Counted from the stretch's first letter, positions 20,445 through 29,395 are shown. The stretch is DNA of 64,000 nucleotides from Cognatundibacterium griseum (GCF_014284195.1 NZ_JACOGC010000002.1:310001-374000); one strand, 5' to 3'. Made by a program: numbers and translations. Notes: a model not told the origin generated them from the letters alone.

Positions 20445-21005
20445 TTACAACATGATCCCCAGTAGCTTATGTACCAGTTCGCTGGAAGTGGAGGCAGCAA
20501 ATTTTTTCATTAATTTTGCCCGGTGCATTTCCACCGTTCTCGGACTTAAGCTGATCTGGCGTGCGATGAGCTTGCTCGTTTTACCCTCGACCAGCAGGGC
20601 TGCAATCTCTCGCTCTCTGGGGGTCAGTTCAGCGGTGACCGAGCGTTTTGAACTCAGGTCTTCAAATGTCCAGATGCCTGCCGCATGGGGATTGTCTTTT
20701 GCCAGGCCTCGGCCTGAGACGTGACACCAGAATAACTCCTGATTGGCACGTTTCATAATCCGTTCGTCAGAGTAATAGCCTTTCGCATTCATGATTGGGG
20801 TAATGCGTGCGCCGGTTCTTTCAAACTCGTCATGGCTGGGATACAGAATCTGAAATGACTGACCAATCAGTTCTTCCTGCCGGTAACCAAACATTCTGGC
20901 GAGATCGTGGTTGCAGGCATGAATGATACGATGCTGGGAAACACACATACCTATCGGCGCTTGTTGAAAAATGCTAGCAAAATCAATGGTCGGTTTTTCG
21001 TTCAT
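20445..21005 (-). CDS. PAS domain LuxR-type transcriptional regulator
   Basis: DNA-binding regulator (186 residues) with an N-terminal PAS domain (about residues 8-115; FQQAPIGMCVSQHRIIHACN, then FGYRQEELIGQSF) and a C-terminal LuxR helix-turn-helix (about 125-180; LTPREREIAALLVEGKTSK, then SPRTVEMHRAKLM). There is no receiver domain and no adjacent kinase, so the PAS domain probably senses a ligand or redox state directly. It is divergent from scoAB, and a large inverted repeat lies between them, which suggests it controls ketone-body use. That target is inference. Confidence 0.85.
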   Translation of the reverse strand: MNEKPTIDFASIFQQAPIGMCVSQHRIIHACNHDLARMFGYRQEELIGQSFQILYPSHDEFERTGARITPIMNAKGYYSDERIMKRANQELFWCHVSGRGLAKDNPHAAGIWTFEDLSSKRSVTAELTPREREIAALLVEGKTSKLIARQISLSPRTVEMHRAKLMKKFAASTSSELVHKLLGIML

Positions 21006-21085
21006 AGCGCTGTTTTTGATTAGGTATTTATATCAATTTGTTCAGGTAGTTTTACGGTATTGCGGAGTATAGCGCAGCATTTTAT

Positions 21086-21118
21086 GCTGAATGTTTATTT
21101 AAAGAATAAACATTCAGC
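21086..21118. promoter_or_regulatory. Perfect 14-bp dyad upstream of scoA
   Basis: GCTGAATGTTTATT (21086-21099) and its exact inverse AATAAACATTCAGC (21105-21118) flank a 5-base centre, TAAAG. It lies 81 bp downstream of the divergent regulator's start and 65 bp upstream of the scoA ATG. No U-run follows, so a terminator is unlikely. An operator for the adjacent PAS-LuxR protein or an mRNA leader hairpin are the alternatives. Confidence 0.6.
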
Positions 21119-21182
21119 GGCAGCTTGTGCCGGAGTTTGTGCAGACTTAACGACCTTCAGGAAATTAATAAAGGGGACAACA

Positions 21183-21884
21183 ATGAATAAAGTTTTTCCA
21201 GATGCTGCCAGTGCGTTGGCAGGCATTGTCCAGGATGGGCAAACAATTGCAGTCGGTGGATTCGGTTTATGTGGGATTCCTGAGGCCCTGATTCTTGCTT
21301 TACGCGATTCAGGGGTAAAACAATTAACCGCGATTTCTAATAATGCAGGTGTCGATGGCTTCGGACTGGGACAGTTGTTGAGCACGCGTCAGATACGGAA
21401 AATGATTTCCTCCTATGTTGGTGAAAATAAGGAGTTTGAGCGTCAGTATCTGGCCGGTGAGCTGGAACTGGAATTTACGCCACAAGGAACTTTGGCTGAG
21501 AAACTGCGTGCTGGCGGTGCTGGGATTCCCGCATTCTTTACGAAAACAGGTGTAGGCACAATCGTTGCCGAAGGTAAAGAAATTCGCGAATTTGATGGGC
21601 ATCGCTACGTGATGGAGCGCTCTCTTGTTTCAGATGTGTCTCTGGTAAAGGCATGGAAAGCAGATAAAGCCGGTAATTTGGTTTATCGCAAAACAGCGCG
21701 TAACTTTAATCCGAATGTTGCCATGGCAGGAAAAATTACTGTCGCAGAGGTTGAGGTATTGGTTGAAACTGGTGAACTGGATCCCGATGAAATTCATACG
21801 CCGGGCATTTTCGTTCAACGCATTGTCGTCAATGCTCAGCCTGAAAAGCGCATTGAGCAGCGTACTACACGTCCTACAAAATAA
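21183..21884 (+). CDS. scoA: 3-oxoacid CoA-transferase subunit A
   Basis: Alpha subunit (233 residues) of succinyl-CoA:3-oxoacid CoA-transferase, which moves CoA from succinyl-CoA to acetoacetate. The glycine-rich CoA-binding segment VGGFGLCGIPEALI is near residue 25 and SNNAGVDGFGLGQLL near residue 52. The frame extends back to 21060, but ATG 21183 with AAGGGG just upstream gives the normal start MNKVFPDAASALAG. scoB starts 18 bp after the stop. With the 3-hydroxybutyrate dehydrogenase next door it would complete conversion of 3-hydroxybutyrate to acetoacetyl-CoA. Confidence 0.95.
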   Translation: MNKVFPDAASALAGIVQDGQTIAVGGFGLCGIPEALILALRDSGVKQLTAISNNAGVDGFGLGQLLSTRQIRKMISSYVGENKEFERQYLAGELELEFTPQGTLAEKLRAGGAGIPAFFTKTGVGTIVAEGKEIREFDGHRYVMERSLVSDVSLVKAWKADKAGNLVYRKTARNFNPNVAMAGKITVAEVEVLVETGELDPDEIHTPGIFVQRIVVNAQPEKRIEQRTTRPTK

Positions 21885-21902
21885 ACTGGCAGGAGACAAA
21901 AC

Positions 21903-22544
21903 ATGGCTTGGAATCGTGATGAAATGGCTGCACGCGCAGCACAGGAATTGCAGGATGGTTTTTATGTGAATCTGGGAATTGGTTTGCCGACCATGGTAGC
22001 GAACCATGTCCCTGCTGGAATGGAAGTTTGGCTGCAGTCTGAAAATGGCTTGCTGGGAATCGGACCATTCCCGACAGAGGATGAAGTGGATCCTGACATG
22101 ATTAATGCCGGCAAACAGACAGTCACTACATTACCCGGATCTTCGATTTTCAGTTCTGCTGATTCGTTTGCGATGATACGGGGCGGCAAAATTAATCTCG
22201 CAATTCTGGGGGCGATGCAGGTGAGTGAGCATGGTGATCTGGCTAACTGGATGATCCCGGGTAAGATGGTCAAAGGGATGGGGGGAGCCATGGACCTCGT
22301 GGCAGGTGTAGGGCGCGTGGTTGTATTGATGGAGCATGTGGCAAAGGGTGATGCGCACAAGATTCTGAAAAAATGTGATTTACCATTGACTGGCGTTGGT
22401 GTTGTTAACCGGATTATTACCGATCTTGGTGTGATTGATGTCACGCCTCAAGGTTTAAAGCTGGTTGAGCTGGCTGATGGGGTTTCTGTTGGTGAAGTCG
22501 TAGAAAAAACAGGTGCTGCGCTGGATGTCAGCGTATTCAGTTAA
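21903..22544 (+). CDS. scoB: 3-oxoacid CoA-transferase subunit B
   Basis: Beta subunit (213 residues) of the CoA-transferase. It carries the catalytic glutamate in the family motif [12 protein letters not shown] (near residue 44), which forms the glutamyl-CoA thioester. Other conserved parts are [14 protein letters not shown] and [15 protein letters not shown] good AGGAGA ribosome-binding site precedes ATG 21903. It forms a two-gene operon with scoA that ends at a terminator shared with the convergent dehydrogenase gene. Confidence 0.95.
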   Translation: MAWNRDEMAARAAQELQDGFYVNLGIGLPTMVANHVPAGMEVWLQSENGLLGIGPFPTEDEVDPDMINAGKQTVTTLPGSSIFSSADSFAMIRGGKINLAILGAMQVSEHGDLANWMIPGKMVKGMGGAMDLVAGVGRVVVLMEHVAKGDAHKILKKCDLPLTGVGVVNRIITDLGVIDVTPQGLKLVELADGVSVGEVVEKTGAALDVSVFS

Positions 22545-22606
22545 TTTGCCGGGTCAGCGATTGGGCAAGTGAGTCAGGCAACAGGAAGGACAGTTTGCCT
22601 GCAGAT

Positions 22607-22637
22607 AAAAAAAGCCAGCTCAAGCTGGCTTTTTTTT
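22607..22637. terminator. Bidirectional intrinsic terminator (scoB / hydroxybutyrate dehydrogenase)
   Basis: The stem AGCCAGCT/AGCTGGCT with a 2-base centre (CA) is flanked by A7 on the left and T8 on the right, so it is U-tailed on either strand. It lies in the gap between two convergent genes. Confidence 0.9.
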
Positions 22638-22651
22638 AAGAGTCATTTGTA

Positions 22652-23446
22652 TTACTGTGCAACCCAGCCGCCATCCATATTCCATGCAACACCGCGAATC
22701 TGGCTGGCCGCATCACTGCAGAAAAATACCGCCAGCGCTCCCAGTTGTTCCGGTGTGACGAAATCTCCGGAAGGCTGCTTTTCAGCCAGTAGCGCTTTCT
22801 TTGCTTCGTCGTTCGTCAGGCCATCCTTGAGTGCTCTGGCATCTACCTGCTTTTGCACCAGCGGAGTCAGTACCCAGCCAGGGCAGATGGCGTTGCACGT
22901 GATGCCAGTCTGTGCATTTTCAAGTGCAGTGGTTTTGGTCAGTCCCACCAGACCGTGCTTGGCTGCGACATAAGCTGATTTTTGTGCTGAAGCAACCAGT
23001 CCATGTACGGATGCCAGATTAATGATGCGGCCCCAATTTTTTGATTTCATATAGGGGAGAGCCAGACGGGTGGTGTGAAAACAGGAGGTCAGGTTTATGG
23101 CGATAATGGCATCCCATTTCTCGGTCGGAAAATCCTCAATATTGGCGACATACTGAATTCCTGCATTATTCACCAGAATATCGATACCGCTGAACTCAGT
23201 GGCTGCAAAATCCATCATGGCTTCGATTTCCGATGCTTTGCTCATATCTGCGTTGTGATAAGCCGTCTTTACCGCATATTCAGTCTCCACAGTTTGCCGG
23301 ATCGCAGCGATATCGGCAGCGTCGCCAAAGCCGTTGAAAACGATATTGGCACCCTGAGCAGCCAGCGCCCTGGCGATTCCCAGACCGATACCGGAAGTCG
23401 AGCCCGTAACGAGTGCTGTTTTTCCGGACAAAATAGATGCATGCAT
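22652..23446 (-). CDS. bdhA: 3-hydroxybutyrate dehydrogenase
   Basis: NAD-dependent SDR enzyme (264 residues) that oxidises D-3-hydroxybutyrate to acetoacetate, the step before scoAB. Visible motifs are TGSTSGIGLGIA for cofactor binding, NNAGIQ, the active-site NLASVHGLVASAQKSAYVAAK with the YxxxK pair, and the C-terminal GVAWNMDGGWVAQ typical of this enzyme. The frame extends upstream to 23602, but the ATG at 23446, preceded by AGGAG, gives the usual start MHASILSGKTALVTG. It is convergent with scoAB. Confidence 0.92.
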   Translation of the reverse strand: MHASILSGKTALVTGSTSGIGLGIARALAAQGANIVFNGFGDAADIAAIRQTVETEYAVKTAYHNADMSKASEIEAMMDFAATEFSGIDILVNNAGIQYVANIEDFPTEKWDAIIAINLTSCFHTTRLALPYMKSKNWGRIINLASVHGLVASAQKSAYVAAKHGLVGLTKTTALENAQTGITCNAICPGWVLTPLVQKQVDARALKDGLTNDEAKKALLAEKQPSGDFVTPEQLGALAVFFCSDAASQIRGVAWNMDGGWVAQ

Positions 23447-23585
23447 GCTGACTCCTGAGTTTGTTATTGAATAAATCATGCGGTAGAAAGCGAATATCAA
23501 TGATTTTAAGCGTAACGCTCGGTAAAATGTATGCTTATTCCAGTAGTAAAAATACTGTCCCAATATCCCTCTACAAGGACGCCTG

Positions 23586-24452
23586 ATGCAGCCAAGACGC
23601 AAACAAGTTCAATGCTTATCTCCTTCGGGATTGCACTTCATGTCTTATAAGGAATGGGGGGATGAGGATAATCCGCGTGTTTTAATTTGTGTGCATGGTG
23701 TTACGCGTGTGGCTGATGATTTTGATGCAGTTGCAATGATCATGCAGGATCATTATCGTGTCATTTGCCCGGATGTCGTCGGGCGTGGATTTTCGGGAAG
23801 ACTGCGTAATCCCATGCATTATCAATTGCCACAATATGTCAGCGACATGGTGACTTTGCTGGCACGTGCGGATGCAGAAACGGTGGACTGGCTTGGCACC
23901 TCCATGGGAGGATTAATCGGTATGGGAATTGCATCTCTGGCAGATAACCCGGTGCGACAACTGATTCTCAACGATGTGGGGCCGACATTGAATGTGGATG
24001 CGCTGGCACGTATCGGTGACTATATCGGCGAAGAACTCCAGTTTGATTCCTTTGAACAGGCGTCCGCATACATCCGTACGATATCCGCTTCCTTTGGCAA
24101 TCATACTGAAAGTCAGTGGGATAAGCTGGCACGGGATGTGTTGCGCCAGAATGATCAGGGTAAGTGGGTGAAACATTATGATCTTGCGCTCGCTCAGACT
24201 TTCAAGGCAACGACGCCTGAAATGATGGTCGCCGGGCAGAATCTGCTGTGGGCTGCTTATGAGTCAATCAGATGCAGAACACTGGTGGTTCGCGGTGCGG
24301 ATTCAGATCTACTCTCTGTTGATACTGCACATAAAATGACGCAACAGGGGCCACATGCACAACTGGTTGAAATACCTGCTGTCGGGCATGCACCGACATT
24401 TGTGAATGATGATCAGATAAAAATCATTCGGAATTTTTTGCTTAATCAATAG
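23586..24452 (+). CDS. Alpha/beta hydrolase
   Basis: Alpha/beta-fold hydrolase (288 residues). The oxyanion segment CVHGVTR is near residue 35, the nucleophile elbow is WLGTSMGGLIGMG (Ser in G-x-S-x-G), a likely acid is in RGADSDLLS, and the catalytic His is in VGHAPTF. The substrate is unknown; esterase or 3-hydroxybutyrate oligomer hydrolase are possible given the neighbouring dehydrogenase on the other strand, but nothing in the sequence proves it. It has an AAGGA ribosome-binding site and lies 20 bp before the RidA gene. Confidence 0.85.
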   Translation: MQPRRKQVQCLSPSGLHFMSYKEWGDEDNPRVLICVHGVTRVADDFDAVAMIMQDHYRVICPDVVGRGFSGRLRNPMHYQLPQYVSDMVTLLARADAETVDWLGTSMGGLIGMGIASLADNPVRQLILNDVGPTLNVDALARIGDYIGEELQFDSFEQASAYIRTISASFGNHTESQWDKLARDVLRQNDQGKWVKHYDLALAQTFKATTPEMMVAGQNLLWAAYESIRCRTLVVRGADSDLLSVDTAHKMTQQGPHAQLVEIPAVGHAPTFVNDDQIKIIRNFLLNQ

Positions 24453-24472
24453 ATAGAAAGACCGGAAGAAAT

Positions 24473-24823
24473 ATGGAAATTAAAAGATTACATGTGGGCG
24501 CGCGCTTGTCAGAAGCGGCGATTCATAACGGTGTCGTGTATCTGGCAGGGCAGATTCCTGAAGATGTCAGCCAGGGAATTGCAGGACAAACCCGAGAGGT
24601 TTTAGGGCATGTTGAGCGTTTGTTGCAGGAGGTGGGCAGCGATAAATCGCGTATTTTGTCTTGTCAGATTTTTCTGAGTGATATCAGTCTGATTGCTGAA
24701 ATGAATCAGGTTTGGGATGCTTGGGTTGCTCCGGGAGATACGCCTCCGCGCGCCACTGTGGAAGCACGTCTGGCTAATCCGGACTGGTTGATTGAAGTGC
24801 TTGTTACCGCCGCGCAGAATTAA
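24473..24823 (+). CDS. RidA family protein
   Basis: Small protein (116 residues) of the YjgF/YER057c/UK114 (RidA) family, whose archetype hydrolyses reactive enamine/imine intermediates from PLP enzymes. Conserved parts are VYLAGQIPED near residue 22, ILSCQIFLSDI in the middle, and PRATVEARLANPDWLIEVLVTA, with the Arg that binds the carboxylate. It is more divergent than canonical RidA, so a Rid2-7 type subgroup is likely. It sits in a tight operon with the hydrolase upstream and relA 15 bp downstream. Confidence 0.88.
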   Translation: MEIKRLHVGARLSEAAIHNGVVYLAGQIPEDVSQGIAGQTREVLGHVERLLQEVGSDKSRILSCQIFLSDISLIAEMNQVWDAWVAPGDTPPRATVEARLANPDWLIEVLVTAAQN

Positions 24824-24838
24824 AGAGTACATATCGTT

Positions 24839-27076
24839 ATGGTGTCTATATCCGTTGCCGCATCGGAATCGCAATTACTGGAAGGCTTGTCAGATACCGA
24901 GAAAGAGCGTCTGCTTTCTGCCCTGGAATTTGTGACGCCGTATTATTCAGAACGCCACGTCGTGACGCAGCAGAATGCGCTGGAATTCACGCGTGCTGTG
25001 GTATCAACCTTATCGATGTTGCGTACGGATGTTGATTCCCGTATCGCCGGTTTGCTGTTTGAGTTACCGGAATTATGTCCGCAGGCGGCTGAGCAGATTG
25101 AAGTTCGTTTCGGTAAAGAAATCGGTGATCTGGTCAGCGGTATCCGTCGGCTGATGAAGCTGCGCGAAGCGGCTTTGACGCAGCATGATATCGGCAGAGG
25201 TAAGGACGCCGCGGAAAAAGCAGCAGCGCAAATGGAAACCTTGCGCAAAATGGTGCTTGCGATGGCGACGGACATGCGGGTTGTTCTGGTTCGCCTCGCA
25301 TCGCGGGTCACGACTTTGCGCTATTTTGCCGAATGTAAAAGAGAGGATGGCGCCGCACAGCAATATGCCAGTGAGACTATGGACTTATATGCTCCACTGG
25401 CCAACCGGCTGGGGGTCTGGCAATTAAAATGGGAGCTGGAGGATTTATCTTTCCGTTTTCTGGAGCCTGCGCAATATAAGCGTATCGCCAAAATGCTGGA
25501 AGAAAAACGGGTTGAGCGCGAAAGTTTTGTTGTCAATGCGATTGCATTACTGAATTCAGAGTTAAAAGCTGCTGGGGTGAAGGCAGAAGTCAGTGGCCGG
25601 CCAAAGCACATTTTCAGCATCTGGAAGAAAATGAAAGGCAAGGCGGTTGATTTTGATGAGTTATATGACGTTCGTGCTTTCCGTGTCGTGGTTGATGATA
25701 TTAAAGACTGCTATACCGTACTTGGTATTGTTCATAATCTCTGGGTTCCGATTCCTAAGGAATTTGATGACTATATTTCCAGACCAAAACCGAATGGTTA
25801 TAAGTCATTGCACACGGTTGTTGTCGTCGAGGATGGGCGTCCGCTGGAGGTGCAGATACGTACCAGGGAAATGCATCAGTTCGCTGAGTATGGTGTTGCG
25901 GCGCACTGGCGATATAAGGAAAGCGGTGGTTCGAATTTCACAGCGCAGGAATACGACGAGAAAATTGCCTGGCTGAGGCAGCTATTGGCCTGGAAAACGG
26001 ATGTGACGGACGCCGTCGTTGAGCAGGAAGCTGTGCAGCGTGAATGGGTGGAGAAACTGAAGTCTGCCAGTCTGGATGACAGAATTTATGTATTAACTCC
26101 GCAGGCAAGAGTCATCGAATTACCTTGCAATGCTACTCCGGTGGATTTCGCTTATCAGTTGCATACCGATGTCGGACATCGGTGCCGCGGTGCGCGCGTT
26201 GATCATGTGATGGTACCGCTCAATACCAGATTGAAAAATGGTCAGACAGTAGAGATTATTACTCTGAAAGCCGGGTCGGCGCAAACAGGCCCGTCTCGGG
26301 ACTGGCTTAGTCCGGAGTATTCGGCCAGTACCCGGACGCGCAGTAAGATCCGTGCATGGTTCAATGCGATCGATCAACAGGAAACACTGGCTGCCGGTCG
26401 TGTGCTAGTAGAAAAAACGTTGCAGCGGGAGGGTAAGACTGCCGTCAATCTGGAGGATCTTGCTCGGAAGCTGGGATTTTCTGCGCCGGATGATCTTTTC
26501 CTGTCAGTAGGAAAAGAAGAATTCAGTTTGCGGCAGATAGAGGCCGTGTTGCGTGACCAAGTTGCTCCTGAAGAAGCTGATGAGGTGGCGATTACCAATA
26601 AAAGCCGGGCTTCCAGTGTTATTCAGGGAGCAAAGTCCGGTGTTCTGGTTGTCGGAACCGATGGTTTGATGACGCAATTGGCTAGATGCTGCAAACCTGC
26701 GCCACCTGATAACATCGTTGGTTTTGTGACCCGCGGTAAAGGTGTTTCTATACACAGGGCATCCTGTAAAAATTTCGCGGAAATGCGTGCGAAAGCCCCT
26801 GAGCGGGTTATCCAGACGACTTGGGGAGAGCACGGCAAAGATACCGTTTACCCGGTTGATATTTTTGTGTTGGCACAAGACAGGCAGGGGTTGTTGCGGG
26901 ATATTTCAGAGGTATTCTCAAGAGAGAAAATTAATGTCATCGGCGTGAATACGCAAAGTGCCAGATCTCAGGCAAAAATGTCGTTTACGGTGGAAATAGG
27001 TGGCACCACACAATTGCAGAAAGCGCTGTCAGTAATTCGTGAGGTGGGAGGGGTGGTTGAGGTCCGGAGGCAATAA
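24839..27076 (+). CDS. relA: GTP pyrophosphokinase RelA
   Basis: Stringent-response enzyme (745 residues) that makes (p)ppGpp from GTP/GDP and ATP on stalled ribosomes. The hydrolase domain is degenerate: the HD pair of SpoT is replaced by Phe74-Glu75 in GLLFELPEL. The synthetase domain has the RelA-type EFDDYISRPKPNGYKSLHT loop. The TGS domain (DDRIYVLTPQARVIELP), a zinc-finger region with RCCKPAPP, and a C-terminal ACT domain (VDIFVLAQDRQGLLRDI) follow. These features mark monofunctional RelA rather than bifunctional SpoT. Confidence 0.94.
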   Translation: MVSISVAASESQLLEGLSDTEKERLLSALEFVTPYYSERHVVTQQNALEFTRAVVSTLSMLRTDVDSRIAGLLFELPELCPQAAEQIEVRFGKEIGDLVSGIRRLMKLREAALTQHDIGRGKDAAEKAAAQMETLRKMVLAMATDMRVVLVRLASRVTTLRYFAECKREDGAAQQYASETMDLYAPLANRLGVWQLKWELEDLSFRFLEPAQYKRIAKMLEEKRVERESFVVNAIALLNSELKAAGVKAEVSGRPKHIFSIWKKMKGKAVDFDELYDVRAFRVVVDDIKDCYTVLGIVHNLWVPIPKEFDDYISRPKPNGYKSLHTVVVVEDGRPLEVQIRTREMHQFAEYGVAAHWRYKESGGSNFTAQEYDEKIAWLRQLLAWKTDVTDAVVEQEAVQREWVEKLKSASLDDRIYVLTPQARVIELPCNATPVDFAYQLHTDVGHRCRGARVDHVMVPLNTRLKNGQTVEIITLKAGSAQTGPSRDWLSPEYSASTRTRSKIRAWFNAIDQQETLAAGRVLVEKTLQREGKTAVNLEDLARKLGFSAPDDLFLSVGKEEFSLRQIEAVLRDQVAPEEADEVAITNKSRASSVIQGAKSGVLVVGTDGLMTQLARCCKPAPPDNIVGFVTRGKGVSIHRASCKNFAEMRAKAPERVIQTTWGEHGKDTVYPVDIFVLAQDRQGLLRDISEVFSREKINVIGVNTQSARSQAKMSFTVEIGGTTQLQKALSVIREVGGVVEVRRQ

Positions 27077-27168
27077 GACTGGCAGAAATACGGGCTTAAT
27101 TTTCTGCGGAATGCTGGCGAGATTAAAAAGTTCGCTCCCAGTACTAGTATTTTTCTCCGGGCCTCTGC

Positions 27169-27174
27169 TATAAT
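27169..27174 (+). promoter_or_regulatory. -10 box of tRNA-Val promoter
   Basis: A consensus TATAAT lies 11 bp before the mature tRNA-Val end. No good -35 hexamer is seen at the right distance, so only the -10 is recorded. Transcription from here could run on through the thrS leader. Confidence 0.5.
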
Positions 27175-27185
27175 CTCATTTCTTT

Positions 27186-27262
27186 AGACGCGTAGCTCAG
27201 CTGGTTAGAGCACTACCTTGACATGGTAGGGGTCGTTGGTTCGAGTCCAATCGTGTCTACCA
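27186..27262 (+). tRNA. tRNA-Val (anticodon GAC)
   Basis: Acceptor AGACGCG pairs with CGTGTCT, followed by A and encoded CCA. The D-arm is GCTC-AGCTGGTTA-GAGC, the anticodon stem CTACC/GGTAG holds the loop TTGACAT (anticodon GAC), and the T-arm is GTTGG-TTCGAGT-CCAAT. All four arms are intact over 77 bases. Confidence 0.96.
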
Positions 27263-27314
27263 AGTTTCAGAAGTATTCAACTTCTTAGATAAGAGCGAGA
27301 AAGGCATCCTGGTT

Positions 27315-27359
27315 ATGACACCGCGAACTACCACGCAAATGGTTTGGGAGCGACTCTAG
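27315..27359 (+). CDS. thrS leader peptide (threonine-rich attenuation peptide)
   Basis: A 14-codon frame reads MTPRTTTQMVWERL and stops at TAG 27357-27359. Four of the 14 codons are threonine, and all four Thr codons are used once each (ACA, ACC, ACT, ACG). A GAGAAAGG (27297-27304) lies about ten bases before the ATG. An intrinsic terminator follows 29 bp after the stop, and thrS begins 125 bp after it. Leader peptides rich in the cognate amino acid ahead of a terminator are the hallmark of ribosome-mediated attenuation, as with pheM for E. coli pheST. The peptide is read directly from the sequence; regulation is inferred. Confidence 0.8.
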   Translation: MTPRTTTQMVWERL

Positions 27360-27388
27360 TCGGGGATCTTTTTCGTCTGTATTGAATG

Positions 27389-27418
27389 AAAAAAGCACGG
27401 CTAGCCGTGCTTTTTTTT
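27389..27418 (+). terminator. thrS attenuator terminator
   Basis: Hairpin GCACGG (27395-27400), loop CTAG, CCGTGC (27405-27410), flanked by A6 and followed by T8, 66 bp before the thrS ATG. The heptamer CTAGTCG (27356-27362), which overlaps the leader-peptide stop codon, can pair with CGGCTAG (27398-27404) in the top of this hairpin (six Watson-Crick pairs and one G-U). That would be the competing antiterminator, blocked when a ribosome reaches the stop and exposed when it stalls at the Thr codons. The hairpin could also end the tRNA-Val transcript. Confidence 0.82.
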
Positions 27419-27484
27419 CGTCCAGATTTTTTCAAATTTTCAATTACACATTTTCGGCAAACTTCTGCCACTTTGGAGAGTGAC

Positions 27485-29395
27485 ATGGTCTCAGTAAAAC
27501 TTCCTGATGGTTCGCAGCGTCAATTCGATGCGCCCGTAACGGTTGCGCAAGTGGCTGCCAGCATTGGTGCTGGCCTCGCTAAGGCGGCGCTGGCCGGGCG
27601 TGTGGATGGCCAATTAGTGGATACTTCGTTTCTGATTGAAAAAGATGTGGAACTGGCGATTGTGACTGACAAGGATGCAGATGGTCTGGATGTGATTCGT
27701 CACTCGACTGCGCATTTGCTGGCTTATGCTGTGAAGGAGTTGTTCCCTGAGGCACAGGTGACTATTGGCCCTGTGATTGAAAACGGATTTTATTATGACT
27801 TCTCCTACAAACGTCCTTTTACCCCGGATGATCTGGTAGCTATTGAAAAGAAGATGCTGGAGCTTGCTAAAAAAGATGAGCAGGTTGTGCGTAAGGTGTT
27901 GCCACGTGATGAGGCTGTTGCTTACTTTAAGTCGATTGGCGAGGCTTACAAGGCCGAGATTATTGAATCCATTCCAGCTGATCAGGAAGTCTCTTTATAT
28001 TCGGAGGGTAATTTCACCGATCTGTGTCGCGGTCCGCATGTGCCGTCGACTGGGAAGCTGAAGGTGTTTAAGCTGATGAAGCTGGCGGGGGCATATTGGC
28101 GCGGGGATTCAAAAAACGAAATGCTGCAGCGGATTTACGGGACGGCATTTGCAAAGAAGGAAGATCAGGAGCAATACCTGCACATGCTGGAAGAGGCCGA
28201 GAAGCGTGATCACCGTAAGTTAGGCAAAGCGCTGGATTTGTTCCATTTTCAGGATGAGGCTCCGGGTTTGGTGTTCTGGCATGCAAAGGGTTGGACGATA
28301 TGGCAGCAGGTTGAGCAGTATATGCGCAAGGTTTATCAGGATTGCGGCTATCAGGAAGTGAAGGGGCCGCAGATTCTGGACAGCAGCCTGTGGGGTAAAA
28401 CCGGTCACTGGGATAACTATAAAGACAATATGTTTGTCACTGAATCGGAAAATCGTACTTACGCGCTAAAGCCGATGAATTGCCCTGGTCATGTGCAGAT
28501 ATTTAACTCCGGCATGAAGAGCTATCGCGATTTGCCGCTGCGCTTCGGTGAGTTTGGTCAGTGCCATCGCAACGAGCCATCTGGTGCTCTGCACGGTATC
28601 ATGCGGGTCCGCGGTTTTACGCAGGATGATGGCCATATTTTCTGTACTGAGGACCAGATTCAGTCGGAAGTGACTGCTTTCCATCCGCAGGCGATGAAGG
28701 TGTATAAGGATTTTGGTTTTGAAAATATCGCGATCAAGCTTGCGTTGCGTCCGGAAAACCGGATTGGTACTGATGAGGTCTGGGATAGGGCGGAAGATAC
28801 TTTGCGTGCCGGCCTGCGGGCTTGCGGTGTTGAGTCTTGGGAGGAGTTGCCCGGGGAAGGTGCATTCTACGGCCCCAAGATTGAATATCATCTGAAAGAT
28901 AGTCTGGGGCGGCCATGGCAGGTCGGGACCATGCAGGTGGACTTCTTTATGCCCGGTCGTTTGGGTGCTGAGTATGTGGCTGATGATAATAGCCGCAAGG
29001 TTCCTGTTATGTTGCATCGTGCGATCGTTGGCTCGATGGAACGTTTTATTGGCATTTTGATAGAAAATTTTGCCGGGGCGATGCCTTTGTGGTTATCTCC
29101 GGTGCAAGTTTCTGTCCTGAATATCTCTGAGTCGCAGGCAGAGTATGCAAAAAATGTTGCAGAAATCCTGAAGAAACAAGGGTTTAGAGTCAATACTGAT
29201 TTGCGCAATGAGAAAATAACCTATAAAATACGCGAGCATTCAATTCAGAAAATGCCTTATATCATTGTCGTAGGTGATAAAGAGCGGGATGCAAACACCG
29301 TGGCTGTGCGTACGCGTGGCAATCTGGATCTGGGGGTAATGCCTCTGGATACCTTCATTTCTCGTTTGCAAAACGAGACTGCAACTAAGGTTTAA
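27485..29395 (+). CDS. thrS: Threonyl-tRNA synthetase
   Basis: Class II synthetase (636 residues) that charges tRNA-Thr. Domains in order are a TGS domain (1-60, [19 protein letters not shown]), the editing domain with [16 protein letters not shown], the catalytic core with [24 protein letters not shown] and the motif 3 region around [15 protein letters not shown], and an anticodon-binding domain from about 535. The frame is open back to 27386 through the attenuator, but ATG 27485 with GGAGAG upstream gives the standard N-terminus. It heads the cluster thrS-infC-rpmI-rplT-pheST-ihfA. Confidence 0.97.
   Translation: MVSVKLPDGSQRQFDAPVTVAQVAASIGAGLAKAALAGRVDGQLVDTSFLIEKDVELAIVTDKDADGLDVIRHSTAHLLAYAVKELFPEAQVTIGPVIENGFYYDFSYKRPFTPDDLVAIEKKMLELAKKDEQVVRKVLPRDEAVAYFKSIGEAYKAEIIESIPADQEVSLYSEGNFTDLCRGPHVPSTGKLKVFKLMKLAGAYWRGDSKNEMLQRIYGTAFAKKEDQEQYLHMLEEAEKRDHRKLGKALDLFHFQDEAPGLVFWHAKGWTIWQQVEQYMRKVYQDCGYQEVKGPQILDSSLWGKTGHWDNYKDNMFVTESENRTYALKPMNCPGHVQIFNSGMKSYRDLPLRFGEFGQCHRNEPSGALHGIMRVRGFTQDDGHIFCTEDQIQSEVTAFHPQAMKVYKDFGFENIAIKLALRPENRIGTDEVWDRAEDTLRAGLRACGVESWEELPGEGAFYGPKIEYHLKDSLGRPWQVGTMQVDFFMPGRLGAEYVADDNSRKVPVMLHRAIVGSMERFIGILIENFAGAMPLWLSPVQVSVLNISESQAEYAKNVAEILKKQGFRVNTDLRNEKITYKIREHSIQKMPYIIVVGDKERDANTVAVRTRGNLDLGVMPLDTFISRLQNETATKV

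Noticed and set aside
27263-27484. T-box riboswitch for thrS
   Set aside because: No T-box consensus (AGGGUGGNACCGCG) or specifier stem is visible; the Thr-rich leader peptide with terminator explains the region better.
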